Source: Klebsiella quasivariicola (GTDB taxonomy: Bacteria > Pseudomonadota > Gammaproteobacteria > Enterobacterales > Enterobacteriaceae). Taken from it: DNA of 64,000 nucleotides. Made by a program: the position numbers and the translations under genes. The stretch covers positions 1,364,001 through 1,428,000 of the forward strand of contig NZ_CP022823.1 of NCBI RefSeq assembly GCF_002269255.1, in the 5' to 3' direction. Shown here one piece after another: positions 21,165 through 29,787 of the stretch. Numbering within the stretch: position 1 is the first letter of the stretch; every line of letters starts with the position of its first letter. The notes under the pieces were generated by a model. That model was given only the letters and a program-made list of their open reading frames with translations. It did not search any database and had not been told where the DNA came from.

Positions 21165-21997
21165 TGGCGGAAGAGTGGATTCTGGAAAACGCGCATCTGC
21201 GGATGCGCATCTCCTCCCTGGGTGGCAAAGTACAAAGTTTGTTCTCCCGGCAACATCAGGCTCCGGTGCTGTACGAAAACCCGGCGGGCGGCATGTTTCC
21301 TATGCTGCCATTGGCCAATCGCGTCGCCGGCAACCGTTTTACTTTTCATGGGCAGGAGATTGCCCTGCCTCGCCACCATGCCGACGAGCACTTCTTTCTT
21401 CACGGTGACGGCTGGTTACAGCGCTGGGAAATTATTGAGCACGGTGCCGGGTATTGTGTATTGCAGCTGCGTCGGCAGCATGCCTGCGGTTTCGATTATC
21501 TGGCGCAGCTCCGCTACCAGTTGCTGCGTAACCAGCTGATAGCGGAGCTAACGCTCACCCACTGTGGGGAGGCCCCAGCGCTTTACGGCTGCGGCTTTCA
21601 TCCCTTTTTCCCTTTTGATGAGCGCAGTAAGGCCCAGTTCGAAGCCAGCGGCTACTGGCCGGAAGGGGAACATCATCTCCCTCTCGGCTGGCAAGGCGAA
21701 CTGCCCGACTACGCTGATTTCAGCGTGGCGCAGTTCGGGGAGGATCGTTGGCTGAACGTGGGTTATTCCGGCTGGGGCGGGCGGGCGAGGGTAAGCAATG
21801 ACGTGATGAATATCACAATTCTATCGCAAACTCCGTGGTTGATGCTTTTCAGAATGCAAGGTGAATCATTCCTTTGCCTCGAGCCGCAAAGCCATCCGGT
21901 AAACGCCCACAACATGGACGGGCAGCCGGGGCTGCGAGTTTTAGGCGCGGGAGAGAAACTGAATTTTTCGCTGAAAATCATCATCGAGGGGGCATAA
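21164..21997 (+). CDS. yphB: Aldose 1-epimerase family protein (YphB-like)
   Basis: Galactose-mutarotase-fold protein of 277 residues that should interconvert sugar anomers. Active-site-like elements are visible: PLANRVAGNRF, HFFLHGDGW, the GCGFHPFFPF histidine, and a late Glu in FLCLEPQSHPVNAHN. It corresponds in position and family to E. coli YphB (290 aa), but similarity is moderate, so orthology is less certain than family. It overlaps the MFS gene by one base (TAATG), showing tight coupling between uptake and anomer conversion. Confidence 0.8.
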   Translation: MAEEWILENAHLRMRISSLGGKVQSLFSRQHQAPVLYENPAGGMFPMLPLANRVAGNRFTFHGQEIALPRHHADEHFFLHGDGWLQRWEIIEHGAGYCVLQLRRQHACGFDYLAQLRYQLLRNQLIAELTLTHCGEAPALYGCGFHPFFPFDERSKAQFEASGYWPEGEHHLPLGWQGELPDYADFSVAQFGEDRWLNVGYSGWGGRARVSNDVMNITILSQTPWLMLFRMQGESFLCLEPQSHPVNAHNMDGQPGLRVLGAGEKLNFSLKIIIEGA

Positions 21998-22079
21998 ATA
22001 ACGAGCTATCAGCAGACAAGAGTATCTTGCGCCCGCCGGGGTTTATCGCCAGACTATCGCCACCATTCGGGAGGAAATC

Positions 22080-23216
22080 ATGGTCTTGCACTCCACGCGC
22101 TGGCTGGCGCTCAGTTATTTCACCTACTTTTTTAGCTACGGTATTTTTCTGCCCTTCTGGAGCGTCTGGCTGGCAGGCAATGGACTGACTCCGGAAACCA
22201 TTGGCATCTTGCTTGGCGCCGGGCTGGTGGCCCGTTTTCTCGGTAGCCTGCTGATTGCCCCGCGGGTCAGCGATCCCTCCCGGCTGATCGCCGCCTTGCG
22301 CGTGCTGGCGCTGTTAACCTTGCTCTTTGCGCTGGCCTTCTGGGCCGGCAGTCACGTGGCATGGCTGCTGGCCATTATCGTTGGCTTCAACCTGTTCTTT
22401 TCACCACTGGTGCCGCTGACGGATGCCCTGGCCAATACCTGGCAAAAGCAGATCACCATGGACTATGGCCGGGTGCGGCTATGGGGCTCCATTGCTTTCG
22501 TCATCGGTTCCGCGCTGACCGGCAAGCTGGTGAGCCTGTTTGATTACCGGGCGATCCTGTTGATGTTAAGCCTTGGCGTTGCCTCGATGCTGCTCGGCAT
22601 GCTGCTCAAACCGTCGGTGATGCCGCAGGGAGAGTCGCGCCAGCAGCAGGGGGCCGGTCTGACGGCATGGCTGACGCTGGTGCGCCAGAGCTGGCGCTTC
22701 CTGGCCTGCGTTTGTCTGCTGCAGGGGGCGCACGCCGCCTACTATGGCTTTAGCGCCATCTACTGGCAGCAGGCTGGCTATTCGGCTTCGGCGGTCGGTT
22801 ATCTGTGGTCGTTAGGCGTGGTGGCGGAAGTGGTGATCTTCGCATTAAGCAAAAAAGTGTTCCGCCGCTTCAGCGCGCGCGATCTGCTGCTGCTCTCCGC
22901 TGTGTGCGGGCTGATCCGCTGGACGCTGATGGGCTGGACCACGGCGCTGCCAGGGCTCATCCTCGCGCAGATCCTCCACTGTGGCACCTTCACGGTGTGT
23001 CACCTGGCGGCGATGCGCTATATCGCCGCCCGTCAGGGCAGCGAGGTGATCCGCCTGCAGGCCGTCTACTCGGCGGTGGCGATGGGGGGAAGTATTGCCA
23101 TCATGACCGTCTTCGCTGGCTTCCTCTACCAGCACCTGCACCAGGGCGTATTCTGGGTGATGGCGATGCTAACGATCCCGGCGCTGGTTATTCGACCGAA
23201 AGCGGTAGCGGCCTAG
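22080..23216 (+). CDS. hcaT: MFS transporter HcaT (3-phenylpropionate permease type)
   Basis: A 378-residue, 12-helix transporter that is strongly co-linear with E. coli HcaT (379 aa): YFTYFFSYGIFLPFWSVWL at the start, NLFFSPLVPLTDALANTWQK, GSALTGKLVSLFDYR, ILHCGTFTVCHLAAMRYI. E. coli HcaT is the proposed phenylpropionate uptake permease, but no hca dioxygenase genes are present here, so its substrate in this organism is open. An excellent GGAGG lies six bases upstream of ATG 22080. It is convergent with csiE; the two stops overlap by four bases. Confidence 0.92.
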   Translation: MVLHSTRWLALSYFTYFFSYGIFLPFWSVWLAGNGLTPETIGILLGAGLVARFLGSLLIAPRVSDPSRLIAALRVLALLTLLFALAFWAGSHVAWLLAIIVGFNLFFSPLVPLTDALANTWQKQITMDYGRVRLWGSIAFVIGSALTGKLVSLFDYRAILLMLSLGVASMLLGMLLKPSVMPQGESRQQQGAGLTAWLTLVRQSWRFLACVCLLQGAHAAYYGFSAIYWQQAGYSASAVGYLWSLGVVAEVVIFALSKKVFRRFSARDLLLLSAVCGLIRWTLMGWTTALPGLILAQILHCGTFTVCHLAAMRYIAARQGSEVIRLQAVYSAVAMGGSIAIMTVFAGFLYQHLHQGVFWVMAMLTIPALVIRPKAVAA

Positions 23217-24490
23217 TCTTCGAGCATCGCGCAGATATGCTGCTGCTGGCGTTCAGTAAAGCCGTTCTCCGCATGGATTAGCGGCGGCGAAAACAGCGGC
23301 AGCGCCGTCGCATAGGGGGTGACAATCAGTGTGACCCCTTTCGGTGTACCTTCCTTTTGAAAGCGCTCTACGCTCTGGTATTTGATATTTAGCGGCAGCA
23401 GCGTGAGTTCGCGCAGCTGCTGTTCCAGCGTCGCTTCAATATCCGGATTATCATCGGTCAGCAGCAGGACCTGCTTCTCGTGCAGGTCGCTTTTTTGCAT
23501 CAGCCAGGCGCCAAAGATCACCGCGATTAAGCTGGTCTCCTCCTCATTAAAACGAATGTGCCAGGCCTCCTCGAATTCACCCAATGCCGCCTGGGTGGTG
23601 CGCAGTAAGCGGGGATAGAGCCGGCTCACTTCCTCTGTGAGCGCACTGTCGATGCCGATGGCAAACACGCTGCGGATCAATGCCTGCGACAAATGAATAT
23701 AGAGTTGATCGCTGAGCCCCTGCTCATCACTGAACGACCTGCCGGCGAGGATCTGGAAGCGGTGGATCAGGCCGGAGATAGCCAGCCGCAGGCGGCGATC
23801 CTGCGGATGACCGTCGCGAAGCGGATCGGGAGTTTTGAGCAACATAAACAGCAATGAGAGGAAAAAGGGTTCCCCGACATGCGGCGGAGCCCCGACCCGG
23901 CGCTGCCAGTGGCGGACAATCTCCTGCGCCAGGGTAAACTCGGCGGCGGTCTGGGCCCAGTGCTGCTGTTCATCGTTAAAGTCAGGCGAATAGCCCCGGT
24001 GATGTTCAAGCAGGCAATACTGCAGGTACAGGCGCAGAAACTGCACGTCCCGGCAGTCGAACTGGCGATTGAGCGCCCGCGCGCAGCGATTGACCAGCGC
24101 CTGCAGATTGGTATCGTCGTATAAAGTGCGGGCGATACCTTCCTGTTTAAGCTGCGTTTTCAGCGCCGGGGTAAAATGATGGTTAACGAACTGCGGGCAC
24201 AGACGCAGCCCCCGCCGCAGCGCATGCAGCAGACATAAACGTTGGTCGAGCGCGGCGCCTTCAATCCGATAGCTGCCGTCCACCTGTGACTGGAGGGTCA
24301 AGCGGTGGTAACGCTGAATTTCGCGTCCGGTCTCCTCAATATCCTGCCGGGCCGTGGTCTCATCAACGAGGTTGATTCTGCCAAGCCGTTCAGTCGTTAC
24401 CGACTGCCCGGGCAGATAAAACATCAGGAGCACCTGGCTACGGCGCTGTGGACTGGAAAGCGCAGATGGTGGTTCAATGACGGTCATCAT
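23213..24490 (-). CDS. csiE: Stationary phase inducible protein CsiE
   Basis: A 425-residue protein aligned along its length with E. coli CsiE (426 aa), though diverged. It contains PTS-regulation-domain-like helical sections (NHHFTPALKTQLKQEGIARTLYDDTNLQALVN; read as two blocks) and a late DLHEKQVLLLTDDNPDIEATL segment resembling the EIIB-like part of BglG/MtlR regulators. In E. coli it is induced by sigma-S and CRP in stationary phase; its function is unknown. Start at the first Met of MMTVIEPP. Confidence 0.87.
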   Translation of the reverse strand: MMTVIEPPSALSSPQRRSQVLLMFYLPGQSVTTERLGRINLVDETTARQDIEETGREIQRYHRLTLQSQVDGSYRIEGAALDQRLCLLHALRRGLRLCPQFVNHHFTPALKTQLKQEGIARTLYDDTNLQALVNRCARALNRQFDCRDVQFLRLYLQYCLLEHHRGYSPDFNDEQQHWAQTAAEFTLAQEIVRHWQRRVGAPPHVGEPFFLSLLFMLLKTPDPLRDGHPQDRRLRLAISGLIHRFQILAGRSFSDEQGLSDQLYIHLSQALIRSVFAIGIDSALTEEVSRLYPRLLRTTQAALGEFEEAWHIRFNEEETSLIAVIFGAWLMQKSDLHEKQVLLLTDDNPDIEATLEQQLRELTLLPLNIKYQSVERFQKEGTPKGVTLIVTPYATALPLFSPPLIHAENGFTERQQQHICAMLED

Positions 24491-24614
24491 CTGGTAAGTT
24501 CCAGTTAGGGTTTCCGCTAAGGATAGACAATGACGGCGGTGGGGACAGGGAAGAGCGTCTGCTTTAGCTCAGGATTGCTGGCGAAGGTCACAGAATTTTT
24601 CACGTGAGGAACAG

Positions 24615-25253
24615 ATGAACAGAGTGAAACAATGCACCGGCGCGGCGTTTTTCATGGTTTTATCGTGGTCAGCCGCCGCGCATCCGCATAGCTTCATCAG
24701 TTTGCACAGCGAGCCGGTGATCGAAGACGGTCTGTTGAGCGCCTTTAAAATGCGCTGGACCATGGACGAAATAACCTCATCGGATCTGCTCTATGATGCC
24801 GGAAGCGCCAAACCGGGCAGCGAAGTGTGGAAAAAGCTGGCGGCGGAGGTGATGGCCAACGTGCTCGGCCAGCACTATTTCAGCGAGCTGTGGCACAACG
24901 GCCAGCGGGTGAAATTTGCCAATCGTCCCGCTGGCTATGGCCTCGAGCGTGAAGGACTGCAGGCGGTTCTGACCTTTACCCTGCCGCTGGCGACGCCGCA
25001 ACCCGTTGCCGGGCAGACGTTTACCTTCTCCACCTTCGACCCGACCTACTACGTCGACATGTTTTATGACATGGATAGCGATTTTTCCCTGCCCGCAGCC
25101 CTGCAGGATGCCTGTAAGGCAACGGTGATGACGCCAAAACCGAACGACAAAATGCTCTCGTACGCTCAGTCGCTGGATAAAGCGGATGCGCCGCCGGAGG
25201 ATATGGCACTGGGCAGCTATTTTGCCCAGAAGGTGACCCTGACATGTCAGTGA
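24615..25253 (+). CDS. DUF1007-family periplasmic protein
   Basis: A 212-residue protein with a clear Sec signal peptide (MNRVKQCTGAAFFMVLSWSA) and a predicted mature N-terminus beginning in HPHSF, where His residues could bind metal. The DUF1007 core includes RWTMDEITSSDLLYD and FSTFDPTYYVDMFYDM. DUF1007 genes are commonly found next to NicO-type nickel/cobalt permeases, as here: the next gene overlaps by ten bases. The role is probably accessory to metal transport (inference). It is divergent from csiE. Confidence 0.82.
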   Translation: MNRVKQCTGAAFFMVLSWSAAAHPHSFISLHSEPVIEDGLLSAFKMRWTMDEITSSDLLYDAGSAKPGSEVWKKLAAEVMANVLGQHYFSELWHNGQRVKFANRPAGYGLEREGLQAVLTFTLPLATPQPVAGQTFTFSTFDPTYYVDMFYDMDSDFSLPAALQDACKATVMTPKPNDKMLSYAQSLDKADAPPEDMALGSYFAQKVTLTCQ

Positions 25254-26224
25254 TTTTTACCCCGCGCGCGCGATCCTCGCGCTGGAAAGCGCTGTGGCCG
25301 CTGGCGCTGTTGCTGGCTGTGAGCATCATCGGCGGTATTTGGCTGTGGCAGGCGTGGCCGCAGGTGCTGATGCAGAGCGCTGTCTGGCAGCGTTCGCTGA
25401 ATCTGGAACTCAGCCGTCTGCTGCAGGCGGTGGCGGAGAACCCGGCAGCGGCGGGGCTGTCGCTGCTCGGGTTCAGTTTCGTTTATGGTGTGCTGCATGC
25501 CTTAGGGCCCGGCCATGGTAAAATTGTCATTACTACCTGGCTCGCCACCCATCCCTCGAAGCTGAAATCGAGCATTAACCTGACGCTGGCCGCCTCTTTA
25601 TTACAGGGGCTGGTGGCCATCGTGCTGGTGGTCGTGGTGCTGGCGCTGCTGCAGCTGCCGGCACGCCAGCTGCATCTCAGCAGTTTCTGGCTGGAGAAGG
25701 GCAGCTATCTGCTGGTGGGCGCGTTAGGTTTGCTGCTGTGCTGGCGGGCGCTAAAAAAGTTGTGTCTGCTGCTGAGTCGGCCAACGTTTACCGCTTTTAC
25801 CCCGCATCATGTTCATCACGAGCACTGTGGCTGCGGGCACCAGCATCTCCCGGCGCCGGATCAGCTTCAGAGCGGCGACGACTGGCGGGCACGCGCCGCG
25901 ATTGTCCTGTCGATGGGCATGCGCCCCTGCTCGGGGGCAATTATGGTCCTGCTGTTCAGCAAGGTGATCGGGGTGTTCAGTTGGGGGATGGCGGCGGCGC
26001 TGGCGATGGCGGCGGGAACCTCGTTGACCATTACCGCGCTGGCGTTGCTGGTGCACAGTTTTCGCCAGCTGGCGGTGAAGCTGGGCCAGCATCAGACGCC
26101 ACCGCTGTGGCGCCAGGTGGGCTGGCTGACGCTGGCGCTGGCCGGAGGCGTCTTTTTGCTGGTGGCGGCAGGGGTGATGTGGGTCAGTGCTGTCCCGGCC
26201 GGCGGTGGGATCCGCCCGTTTTAG
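25244..26224 (+). CDS. NicO/RcnA-like nickel/cobalt transporter
   Basis: A 326-residue inner-membrane permease with about six or seven helices. The NicO motif HALGPGHGK (residues about 85-93) followed by TTWLATHPSK, a His/Cys-rich cytosolic loop (HHVHHEHCGCGHQH) and a second motif SMGMRPCSGAIMVLLFS characterise the family. RcnA exports Ni/Co in E. coli; other members import. The direction cannot be told from sequence. It overlaps the DUF1007 gene by ten bases. The next gene (26,324) encodes an unknown membrane protein that carries the same PGHxK motif. Confidence 0.85.
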   Translation: MSVIFTPRARSSRWKALWPLALLLAVSIIGGIWLWQAWPQVLMQSAVWQRSLNLELSRLLQAVAENPAAAGLSLLGFSFVYGVLHALGPGHGKIVITTWLATHPSKLKSSINLTLAASLLQGLVAIVLVVVVLALLQLPARQLHLSSFWLEKGSYLLVGALGLLLCWRALKKLCLLLSRPTFTAFTPHHVHHEHCGCGHQHLPAPDQLQSGDDWRARAAIVLSMGMRPCSGAIMVLLFSKVIGVFSWGMAAALAMAAGTSLTITALALLVHSFRQLAVKLGQHQTPPLWRQVGWLTLALAGGVFLLVAAGVMWVSAVPAGGGIRPF

Positions 26225-26323
26225 CCCGGCGCCGGGCGCAAATCCGAAAGTAGTCACCCGCGCTTGCCGCTGATGACGCGATGCTCTAGTTTTCCGCTTT
26301 TCGGCGGATGACAAGGAGTCGCA

Positions 26324-27160
26324 ATGGCCGCAAATATCCTTTCTCCCGCGCAGAGCGGGCGGTTCTATTATGGCTGCGCCGCTGTCGCCGGGCTGCTGGT
26401 GGGGCTGGCGATCGTCTACTGGTTTCCGGCGCTGGCCAGCTGGTGGCCGGCGGATCTGGTGCGTGTCTACCACGCCATGCCATATGTTATGGGATTCGGG
26501 GTGGCGAGTGTCGGGGATATCCCGCTGGCGGCCTACGCCACTTTAACGCTGTCGGGCTTCGTCATGGCCTTTTGCCATCCTGGTCACAGTAAACTGCCCA
26601 TCGTTGCCTGGGCCGTGCATAACCAGCCCTCACCGCGGGAAATGGTTGACTGGATCCTGCGCAGCTGGGTGCTACAGTTCGGTTTTCTGGTGATCATTTT
26701 CTGGCGTTTCGCGTTTATGGGGAAGCTAAGCAGCGACAGGCTAATGCAGATTGCGGGCATCTGTAACGACGTTTGCTATCTGGCCACGCTGGTACTGGCA
26801 GGGATCCTGCTGCGCGACAGCTGGCGCGGCGTTAAAGGCGTTGTCGCGCCGGCAGGTAACATTCGCTTACCGCTGATCTTTGCCCTGAGCTTTTATCTGC
26901 CGTTTCAGTTGATATGGATTTTACTCAGTGCGCAGCAGTATGAACTGCCCCTGTGGGGATGGCTGCTGCTGGCCCCGGCAATGGTAGGCGTGTTGCTGGC
27001 CCGGCTGGCGACGGTAGGGATAGCGCTGTGTCTCCAGCGCTGGCTGGGGCAACAGGGCTGTCTGCGCTGGCGCGGACCGCTGGCCCTGTTTAGCGGCCTG
27101 ACGGTGCTGTGCATCGGCGGCAATGCGGTGATTCGCCAGATCCTCAACATGATAAAATGA
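26324..27160 (+). CDS. Unknown multi-spanning membrane protein with NicO-like PGHSK motif
   Basis: A 278-residue protein with about six to seven hydrophobic helices and no family I can name. It is a clear paralogue of the protein at 37,129-37,971 (280 aa): AGLLVGLAIVYWFP, IPLAAYATLTLSGFVMAF, WVLQFGFLVIIFW and WRGPLALFSGLTVLC each have counterparts there. Residues 85-90 (HPGHSK) followed by AWAVHNQPS resemble GPGHGK...TTWLATHPS (88-93) of the adjacent NicO permease and, from memory, PGHSK of RcnA. It may be a diverged metal permease or partner subunit. Start ATG has AAGGAG at 26,311-26,316. Confidence 0.8.
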   Translation: MAANILSPAQSGRFYYGCAAVAGLLVGLAIVYWFPALASWWPADLVRVYHAMPYVMGFGVASVGDIPLAAYATLTLSGFVMAFCHPGHSKLPIVAWAVHNQPSPREMVDWILRSWVLQFGFLVIIFWRFAFMGKLSSDRLMQIAGICNDVCYLATLVLAGILLRDSWRGVKGVVAPAGNIRLPLIFALSFYLPFQLIWILLSAQQYELPLWGWLLLAPAMVGVLLARLATVGIALCLQRWLGQQGCLRWRGPLALFSGLTVLCIGGNAVIRQILNMIK

Positions 27161-27165
27161 CATAA

Positions 27166-27190
27166 AAAAAGGAAGCCGCGGCTTCCTTTT
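27166..27190. terminator. Bidirectional terminator between the 26,324 gene and suhB
   Basis: AAAAGGAAGCC and GGCTTCCTTTTT form a perfect stem around GC, with A residues on the left and T on the right, so it can stop both convergent transcripts. Confidence 0.9.
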
Positions 27191-27206
27191 TGTCATCAGT
27201 AAGAGA

Positions 27207-28010
27207 TTAACGCTTCAGCGCATCGCTCAGTTGCTCACGCATATTCGCCAGCATCGCTTTTACTACACGCGGGTTACCGGCAACGATGTTGCCCGTCATC
27301 ATATAGTTATGACCACCGGTGAAGTCGCAGACAATCGCGCCAGCTTCACGAGCGATCAGCTCGCCTGCAGCGAAATCCCATGGCTTCAGGGCGATTTCAA
27401 AGTAGCCGTCAACGCGGCCGGCGGCTACATAGGCCAGATCCAGCGCAGCAGAGCCGGTGCGACGGAAGTCGGCGCATTCGGTAAACATATTACCCAGAAT
27501 ATTCATGTAGGTGGTGGCGTGCTGCTTCGCTTTGAACGGGAAGCCGGTGGCGATGATAGTGCCATCGAGGTCACGCGCGTTGCTGCCGCGCAGACGATAG
27601 CCGTTCAGCTGCGCGCCCTGGCCGCGGGTGGCGGTAAACAGTTCGTTACGCATTGGATCGTAGACCACCGCGACTTCAGTACGGCCTTTAATGCGTACGG
27701 CGATGGAAACAGAGAAGTGCGGCAGACGTTTTACGAAGTTGGTGGTGCCATCCAGTGGATCGATAACCCATTGAACATCCTGATCTTCACCCTCGTGTTC
27801 ACCGCTTTCTTCGGTGATGATGGTGTGCTGTGGGTAAGACTTGCGAATGGTTTCGATAATAATCGCTTCTGCGGCTTTATCGACGTTGGTCACAAAGTCA
27901 TTGCTGCCTTTCTGGCTGGTTTCTACGGAATCTGGCGTTTCGTAGTGCTTGGCAATTAAATTACCCGCCTTGCGCGCTGCGCGCACGGCAATGTTCAGCA
28001 TCGGATGCAT
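27207..28010 (-). CDS. suhB: Inositol-1-monophosphatase / Nus factor SuhB
   Basis: Mg-dependent, lithium-sensitive inositol monophosphatase fold, and in E. coli a component of the rRNA antitermination complex with NusA. It has 267 residues, as in E. coli. Metal-binding motifs: EESGEHEG, WVIDPLDGTTNFVKRLPHFS and the late KPWDFAAGELIAREAGA. It is divergent from trmJ. Confidence 0.97.
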   Translation of the reverse strand: MHPMLNIAVRAARKAGNLIAKHYETPDSVETSQKGSNDFVTNVDKAAEAIIIETIRKSYPQHTIITEESGEHEGEDQDVQWVIDPLDGTTNFVKRLPHFSVSIAVRIKGRTEVAVVYDPMRNELFTATRGQGAQLNGYRLRGSNARDLDGTIIATGFPFKAKQHATTYMNILGNMFTECADFRRTGSAALDLAYVAAGRVDGYFEIALKPWDFAAGELIAREAGAIVCDFTGGHNYMMTGNIVAGNPRVVKAMLANMREQLSDALKR

Positions 28011-28130
28011 CGGTCTCTCTCACTGGATGTTAAAGAACGGGAAAAAACGGCGCATATAGTAACAGCGAATTCTGCTTATGTCTCCGTTTTATGTTAGCAT
28101 GCACGAATAATCTTTAGCCGAAGAACCATA

Positions 28131-28865
28131 ATGCTGCAAAATATTCGAATCGTACTGGTAGAAACCTCTCACACCGGCAACATGGGCTCTGTAGCCCGCG
28201 CGATGAAAACCATGGGCTTAACTAACCTGTGGCTGGTCAATCCCCTGGTCAAACCCGATTCGCAGGCTATCGCGCTGGCCGCGGGCGCCAGCGATGTGAT
28301 CGGCAACGCGCAGATCGTCGATACCCTCGATGAAGCCCTGGCGGGCTGCAGCCTGGTGGTCGGTACCAGCGCACGTTCCCGCACGCTGCCGTGGCCAATG
28401 CTCGATCCGCGCGAATGCGGCATCAAGAGCGTCGCCGAAGGTCAGCATGCGCCGGTGGCGCTGGTCTTTGGTCGCGAGCGCGTTGGCCTGACCAACGATG
28501 AACTGCAAAAGTGCCATTACCATGTGGCGATTGCCGCCAACCCGGAGTACAGCTCGCTGAACCTGGCGATGGCGGTGCAGGTTATCGCCTATGAAGTGCG
28601 GATGGCCTGGCTGGCGACGCAGGAGCAGGCGCAGCCGGCAGTTGACCATGAAGAGGCGCCATACCCGCTGGTGGACGATCTGGAACGTTTCTACGGCCAT
28701 CTTGAGCAGACGCTGCTGGCGACGGGCTTCATCCGCCCGAACCATCCGGGGCAGGTGATGAACAAGCTGCGTCGTCTGTTCACCCGCGCGCGTCCGGAAA
28801 GCCAGGAGCTGAACATCCTGCGCGGCATGCTGGCGTCTATTGAACAGCAGAATAAAGGTAAGTAA
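28131..28865 (+). CDS. trmJ: tRNA (cytidine/uridine-2'-O-)-methyltransferase TrmJ
   Basis: SPOUT methyltransferase modifying ribose of tRNA position 32. The knot motifs are visible: VETSHTGNMGSVARAMKTMG near the start, LVFGRERVGLTNDEL and YSSLNLAMAVQVIAYEV. It has 244 aa (246 in E. coli), including the C-terminal dimerisation helix region. Placed just before the isc operon, as in E. coli; a REP element separates them. Confidence 0.96.
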   Translation: MLQNIRIVLVETSHTGNMGSVARAMKTMGLTNLWLVNPLVKPDSQAIALAAGASDVIGNAQIVDTLDEALAGCSLVVGTSARSRTLPWPMLDPRECGIKSVAEGQHAPVALVFGRERVGLTNDELQKCHYHVAIAANPEYSSLNLAMAVQVIAYEVRMAWLATQEQAQPAVDHEEAPYPLVDDLERFYGHLEQTLLATGFIRPNHPGQVMNKLRRLFTRARPESQELNILRGMLASIEQQNKGK

Positions 28866-28875
28866 GCGCGTTAAC

Positions 28876-28905
28876 GCCGGATGGCGCTTCGCTTATCCGG
28901 CCTAC
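28876..28905. repeat. REP element downstream of trmJ
   Basis: GCCGGATGGCGCTTCGCTTA followed by TCCGGCCTAC is a standard REP palindrome directly after the trmJ stop. The rest of the 252-bp gap to iscR holds the isc control region. Confidence 0.88.
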
Positions 28906-28990
28906 GAATCTACATCTCTGTTCTAGCCCGGGCGAGGCCTTTGGCCGACCCCGGCAGCGGCTCGAAATTAATAACGGCACGGAAAGCCAA

Positions 28991-29040
28991 ATACCTGACT
29001 AAAACAGTCAAGTAAATAGTTGACCAAATTACTCGGGAAT
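28991..29040 (+). promoter_or_regulatory. Two type 1 IscR sites and isc promoter
   Basis: Two adjacent 25-bp type 1 sites are seen at 28991-29015 (ATACCTGACT...AGTCAAGTAA) and 29016-29040 (ATAGTTGACC...CTCGGGAAT), as in E. coli. TTGACC at 29020-29025 is a likely -35 box inside the second site. [2Fe-2S]-IscR bound here represses the operon when clusters are plentiful. Confidence 0.85.
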
Positions 29041-29117
29041 GTCAGACTTGGCCCTGCTATGCAATACCCATATTAATAAAAAGCCCGGCCAGGGGCGAGT
29101 TTGAGGTTAAGTAAGAC

Positions 29118-29609
29118 ATGAGACTGACATCTAAAGGGCGTTATGCCGTGACCGCAATGCTTGACGTTGCGCTCAACTCTGAAACCGGCCCGGTGCCGTT
29201 GGCAGATATTTCAGAGCGTCAGGGAATTTCGCTTTCCTATCTGGAACAGCTGTTCTCTCGCCTGCGTAAAAATGGCCTGGTTTCCAGCGTTCGTGGTCCG
29301 GGCGGTGGTTATCTGTTAGGTAAAGATGCCAGCAGCATCGCCGTCGGCGAAGTGATTAGCGCCGTAGACGAATCCGTCGATGCAACCCGTTGCCAGGGCA
29401 AAGGCGGCTGTCAGGGCGGCGATAAGTGCCTGACTCACGCGCTGTGGCGCGATTTGAGCGAACGCCTGACCGGCTTCCTGAACAATATCACATTGGGTGA
29501 ACTGGTGAATAACCAGGAGATCCTTGATGTGTCCGGTCGTCAGCATCAGCACGAAACCCAGCGCAATGCGCGCACCCAGGACGCGATCGACGTTAAACTG
29601 CGCGCCTGA
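29118..29609 (+). CDS. iscR: Fe-S cluster sensing regulator IscR
   Basis: Rrf2-family repressor/activator of 163 aa. Winged HTH (SLSYLEQLFSRLRKNGLVSSVRGPGGGY) is followed by the cluster ligands Cys92, Cys98, Cys104 and His107 (CQGKGGCQGGDKCLTH). It is first gene of the isc operon and autoregulated by the two upstream sites. The gap of 178 bases to iscS contains GC-rich inverted repeats; in E. coli this gap is where RyhB acts to separate iscR from iscSUA expression. Confidence 0.98.
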   Translation: MRLTSKGRYAVTAMLDVALNSETGPVPLADISERQGISLSYLEQLFSRLRKNGLVSSVRGPGGGYLLGKDASSIAVGEVISAVDESVDATRCQGKGGCQGGDKCLTHALWRDLSERLTGFLNNITLGELVNNQEILDVSGRQHQHETQRNARTQDAIDVKLRA

Positions 29610-29787
29610 GTGACCCGTCCCGTTTCGGGCTGCGGCTGACAGGGCAAAGCGGCACGAAACGGCGGGACAACGATTATAACGAGCTTTCAGAATCAGGCCG
29701 GGATGCTCCGACATTCCGTGTACTCGGTCGTACATCAAGCCGGTTGCCTGATTCCTTGCATTGAGTGATGTACGGAGTTTAAGAGCA

